The translations under genes and the position numbers were made by a program. 64,000 bases of DNA from Ricordea florida. Taxonomy: Eukaryota; Cnidaria; Anthozoa; Corallimorpharia; Ricordeidae. Shown in pieces: positions 62,471 to 64,000 of this stretch (positions within the stretch are counted from its first letter, which is position 1; each line of letters begins with the position of its first letter). The DNA lies in the NCBI GenBank assembly GCA_949710005.1, contig OX453272.1, positions 17,900,262 through 17,964,261 of the forward strand, read 5' to 3'. The notes below the pieces were generated by a model. The model was not told the origin of the DNA. It did no database searches and saw nothing but the letters and a program-made list of their open reading frames with translations.

Positions 62471-64000
62471 AGCGGCATATTAATCGGCAATCTGTGTAAT
62501 AAGCACTCGTTTGATAAAGTTTAGTACTGTGTGAGCAGTCTTCTTTACAATTAGCTGACTTAAGTAAATATATGCACAGCTAAACTACAATATAATCACG
62601 AATCACAATCAATCTAATTTTATTCTTAAGTATTGCCTTTTGCGGTATAGCATAAGTCGGCAAAGTGTCAGAATTGCAAAGATTCTGCAAAATAGGATAA
62701 AATGACCTTTATTCCAAGGGGGTAGGTTCGTGTCTTAAACGCGCATGCGTAGTGGCAAAAAGTCTAAGCCTTAAGAATTACATTGAAATTAAATCGTTCT
62801 AATCAAAATTTAATTCGAAACTTAAAACGTATGGTAAAATGTGCTATTACAACTAAAGAGAACATTAAAAATGCTTCATAACTTACTTACCTAGAAGACG
62901 GTCGTCCTGCCCATACAATCTCTTATAATGCATTTTGACCAAAATCTGTGAGGCTGAGTTTCTTGACAGCCAGCTGCATGTATCGTATCTCAGCGTCTAG
63001 AATGAGTATAAACACGAGATAAAGTGCGTTACAAAGTACATATTAAATGCTACAACACGGTGAAAGCGGCATATTGATCGGCCTTTTGTGTAATAAGCAC
63101 TCGTTTGATAAAGTTTAGTACTGTGTGAGCAGTCTTCTTTACAATTAGCTGACTTAAGTAAATATATCCACAGCTAAACTACAATATAATCACGAATCAC
63201 AATCAATCTAATTTTATTCTTAAGTATTGCCTTTTGCGGTATGGCATAAGACGGAAAAGTGTCAGAATTGCAAAGATTCTGCAAAATAGGATAAAATGAC
63301 CTTTATTCCAAGGGGGTAGGTTCGTGTCTTAAACGCGCATGCGTAGTGGCAAAAGGTCTAAGCCTTAAGAATTACATTGAAATTAAATCGTTCTAATCAA
63401 AATTTTATTCGAAACTTTAAACGTATGGTAAAATGTGCTATTACAACTAAAGAGAACATTAAAAATGCTTACATAACTTACTTACCTAGAAGACGGTCGT
63501 CCTGCCCATACAATCTCTTATAATGCATTTTGACCAAAATCTGTGAGGCTGAGTTTCTTGACAGCCAGCTGCATGTATCGTATCTCAGCGTCTAGAATGA
63601 GTATAAACACGAGATAAAGTGCGTTACAAAGTAAATATTAAATGCCACAACACGGTGAAAGCGGCATATTGATCGGCCTTTTGTTTAATAAGCACTCGTT
63701 TGATAAAGTTTAGTACTGTGTGAGCAGTCTTCTTTACAATTAGCTGACTTAAGTAAATATATCCACAGCTAAACTACAATATAATCACGAATCACAATCA
63801 ATCTAATTTTATTCTTAAATATTGCCTTTTGCGGTATAGCAAAAATCGGCAAAGTGTCAGAATTGCAAAGATTCTGCAAAATAGGATAAAATGACCTTTA
63901 TTTCAAGGGGGTAGGTTCGTGTCTTAAACGCGCATGCGTAGTAGCAAAAAGTCTAAGCCTTAAGAATTACATTGAAATTAAATCGTTCTAATCAAAATTT
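62471..64000 (+). repeat. Round R-S-Q(partial) cut by the window edge
   Basis: Unit starts are 62471 (594 bp), 63065 and 63660 (341 bp present). The third unit has AGCAAAAATC, the Q marker, where a T unit is expected after S. Only this one site separates Q from T in the visible part, so either T was skipped or the site was converted. Confidence 0.75.

Larger units (their letters stand above)
1..64000 (+). repeat. 595-bp satellite array, 107.6 units, whole window
   Basis: Starting at AGCGGCATAT, the sequence recurs every 595 bp with no inversion, spacer or inserted element. Six units are 594 bp through the same one-base loss. Types differ from each other by a few percent. Type key (diagnostic strings): A TTTTTTCTT after TAATCTAA; A' the same type without that T; B/B' ATATCAAAAGC and CTGTAAGG; C TACATTG and AAGTTTTAAG; D GAGTAAAAAC; E CAATTAATC and CTGAAAAA; F ACTTGCAACTT; G CGGAGAAG and CAACCCGG; H CTACTAAAT and GACGGCC; I CTAAAAAAT and AGATAAC; J GAGAATCC and CAAGAGGG; K TTCCGGTATGG and AACATGAG; L GTAGCTTAG; M CAGTTATC; N AATCAGC and AAATCACC; O TTCATGTC and ATGCGTATA; P ATGAGCTTT; Q AGCAAAAATC and TCTATTATAA; R ATTTAATTCG (R' without it and 595 bp long); S GGCATAAGACGG; T GCATAAATCGG with GTAGTAGC. 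No gene is supported: 595 is not a multiple of 3, so every frame shifts at each unit, and stop codons are dense. Function is unknown. Confidence 0.98.

Noticed and set aside
1-64000. CRISPR array
   Set aside because: Repeats are regular, but the whole 595 bp is conserved and there are no unique spacers between short repeats.

Overview
The whole 64 kb is one uninterrupted head-to-tail satellite DNA array. The unit is 595 bp and about 35% GC (209 of 595 in the first unit, counted by hand). There are 107 complete units plus a 341-bp partial one at the right edge, and the satellite runs off both ends. I see no protein gene, rRNA, CRISPR array or inserted transposon. The window points to a eukaryote with a long-read assembly, and to centromeric, pericentromeric or other heterochromatin. 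CpG is not depleted in the unit (about 20 seen, 18-19 expected), which argues against a heavily methylated vertebrate-type genome. I cannot name the species.

Single-base markers sort the units into about 20 types (A to T; key in the first feature). Their order shows layered higher-order repeats (HORs). At 1-24989 the fullest unit is a 14-mer, A-B'-C-D-E-F-G-H-I-J-K-L-M-N (16661-24989, 8329 bp). To its left lie shortened relatives: an 8-mer (11901-16660), two 4-mers (7141-11900) and a rearranged 12-unit stretch (1-7140). A second layer is a 23-unit, 13,684-bp segment (17851-31534) followed directly by a near-identical 22-unit copy (31535-44623). Then comes an 8-unit repeat of its last part (44624-49383). 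From 49384 to the end a different, very homogeneous family takes over: a 9-mer R-S-T-Q-R'-Q-R'-T-Q present twice, then shortened rounds R-S-T-Q and R-S-Q. Hybrid units (left half of one type, right half of another) sit at the places where units are missing, as unequal crossing-over between registers would produce.

Each unit carries, at unit offsets 171-275, a stretch that folds by hand into a degenerate tRNA-like cloverleaf. It has a good A box (TAGCATAAGTCGG), a near-consensus B box (GGTTCGTGTCT), a 5+7+5 anticodon-type arm and a long variable-arm hairpin. Substitutions between units fall more often in its loops than in its stems. The satellite may therefore be built around a tRNA-derived element with an internal RNA polymerase III promoter, partly lost in types L and N. 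This is the most interesting lead in the window and is unproven. Other structure in each unit: an invariant CpG-rich palindrome next to the cloverleaf, a 6-bp inverted repeat with a 30-nt loop, and a minus-strand exon-like segment with good splice signals but no sign of coding constraint.
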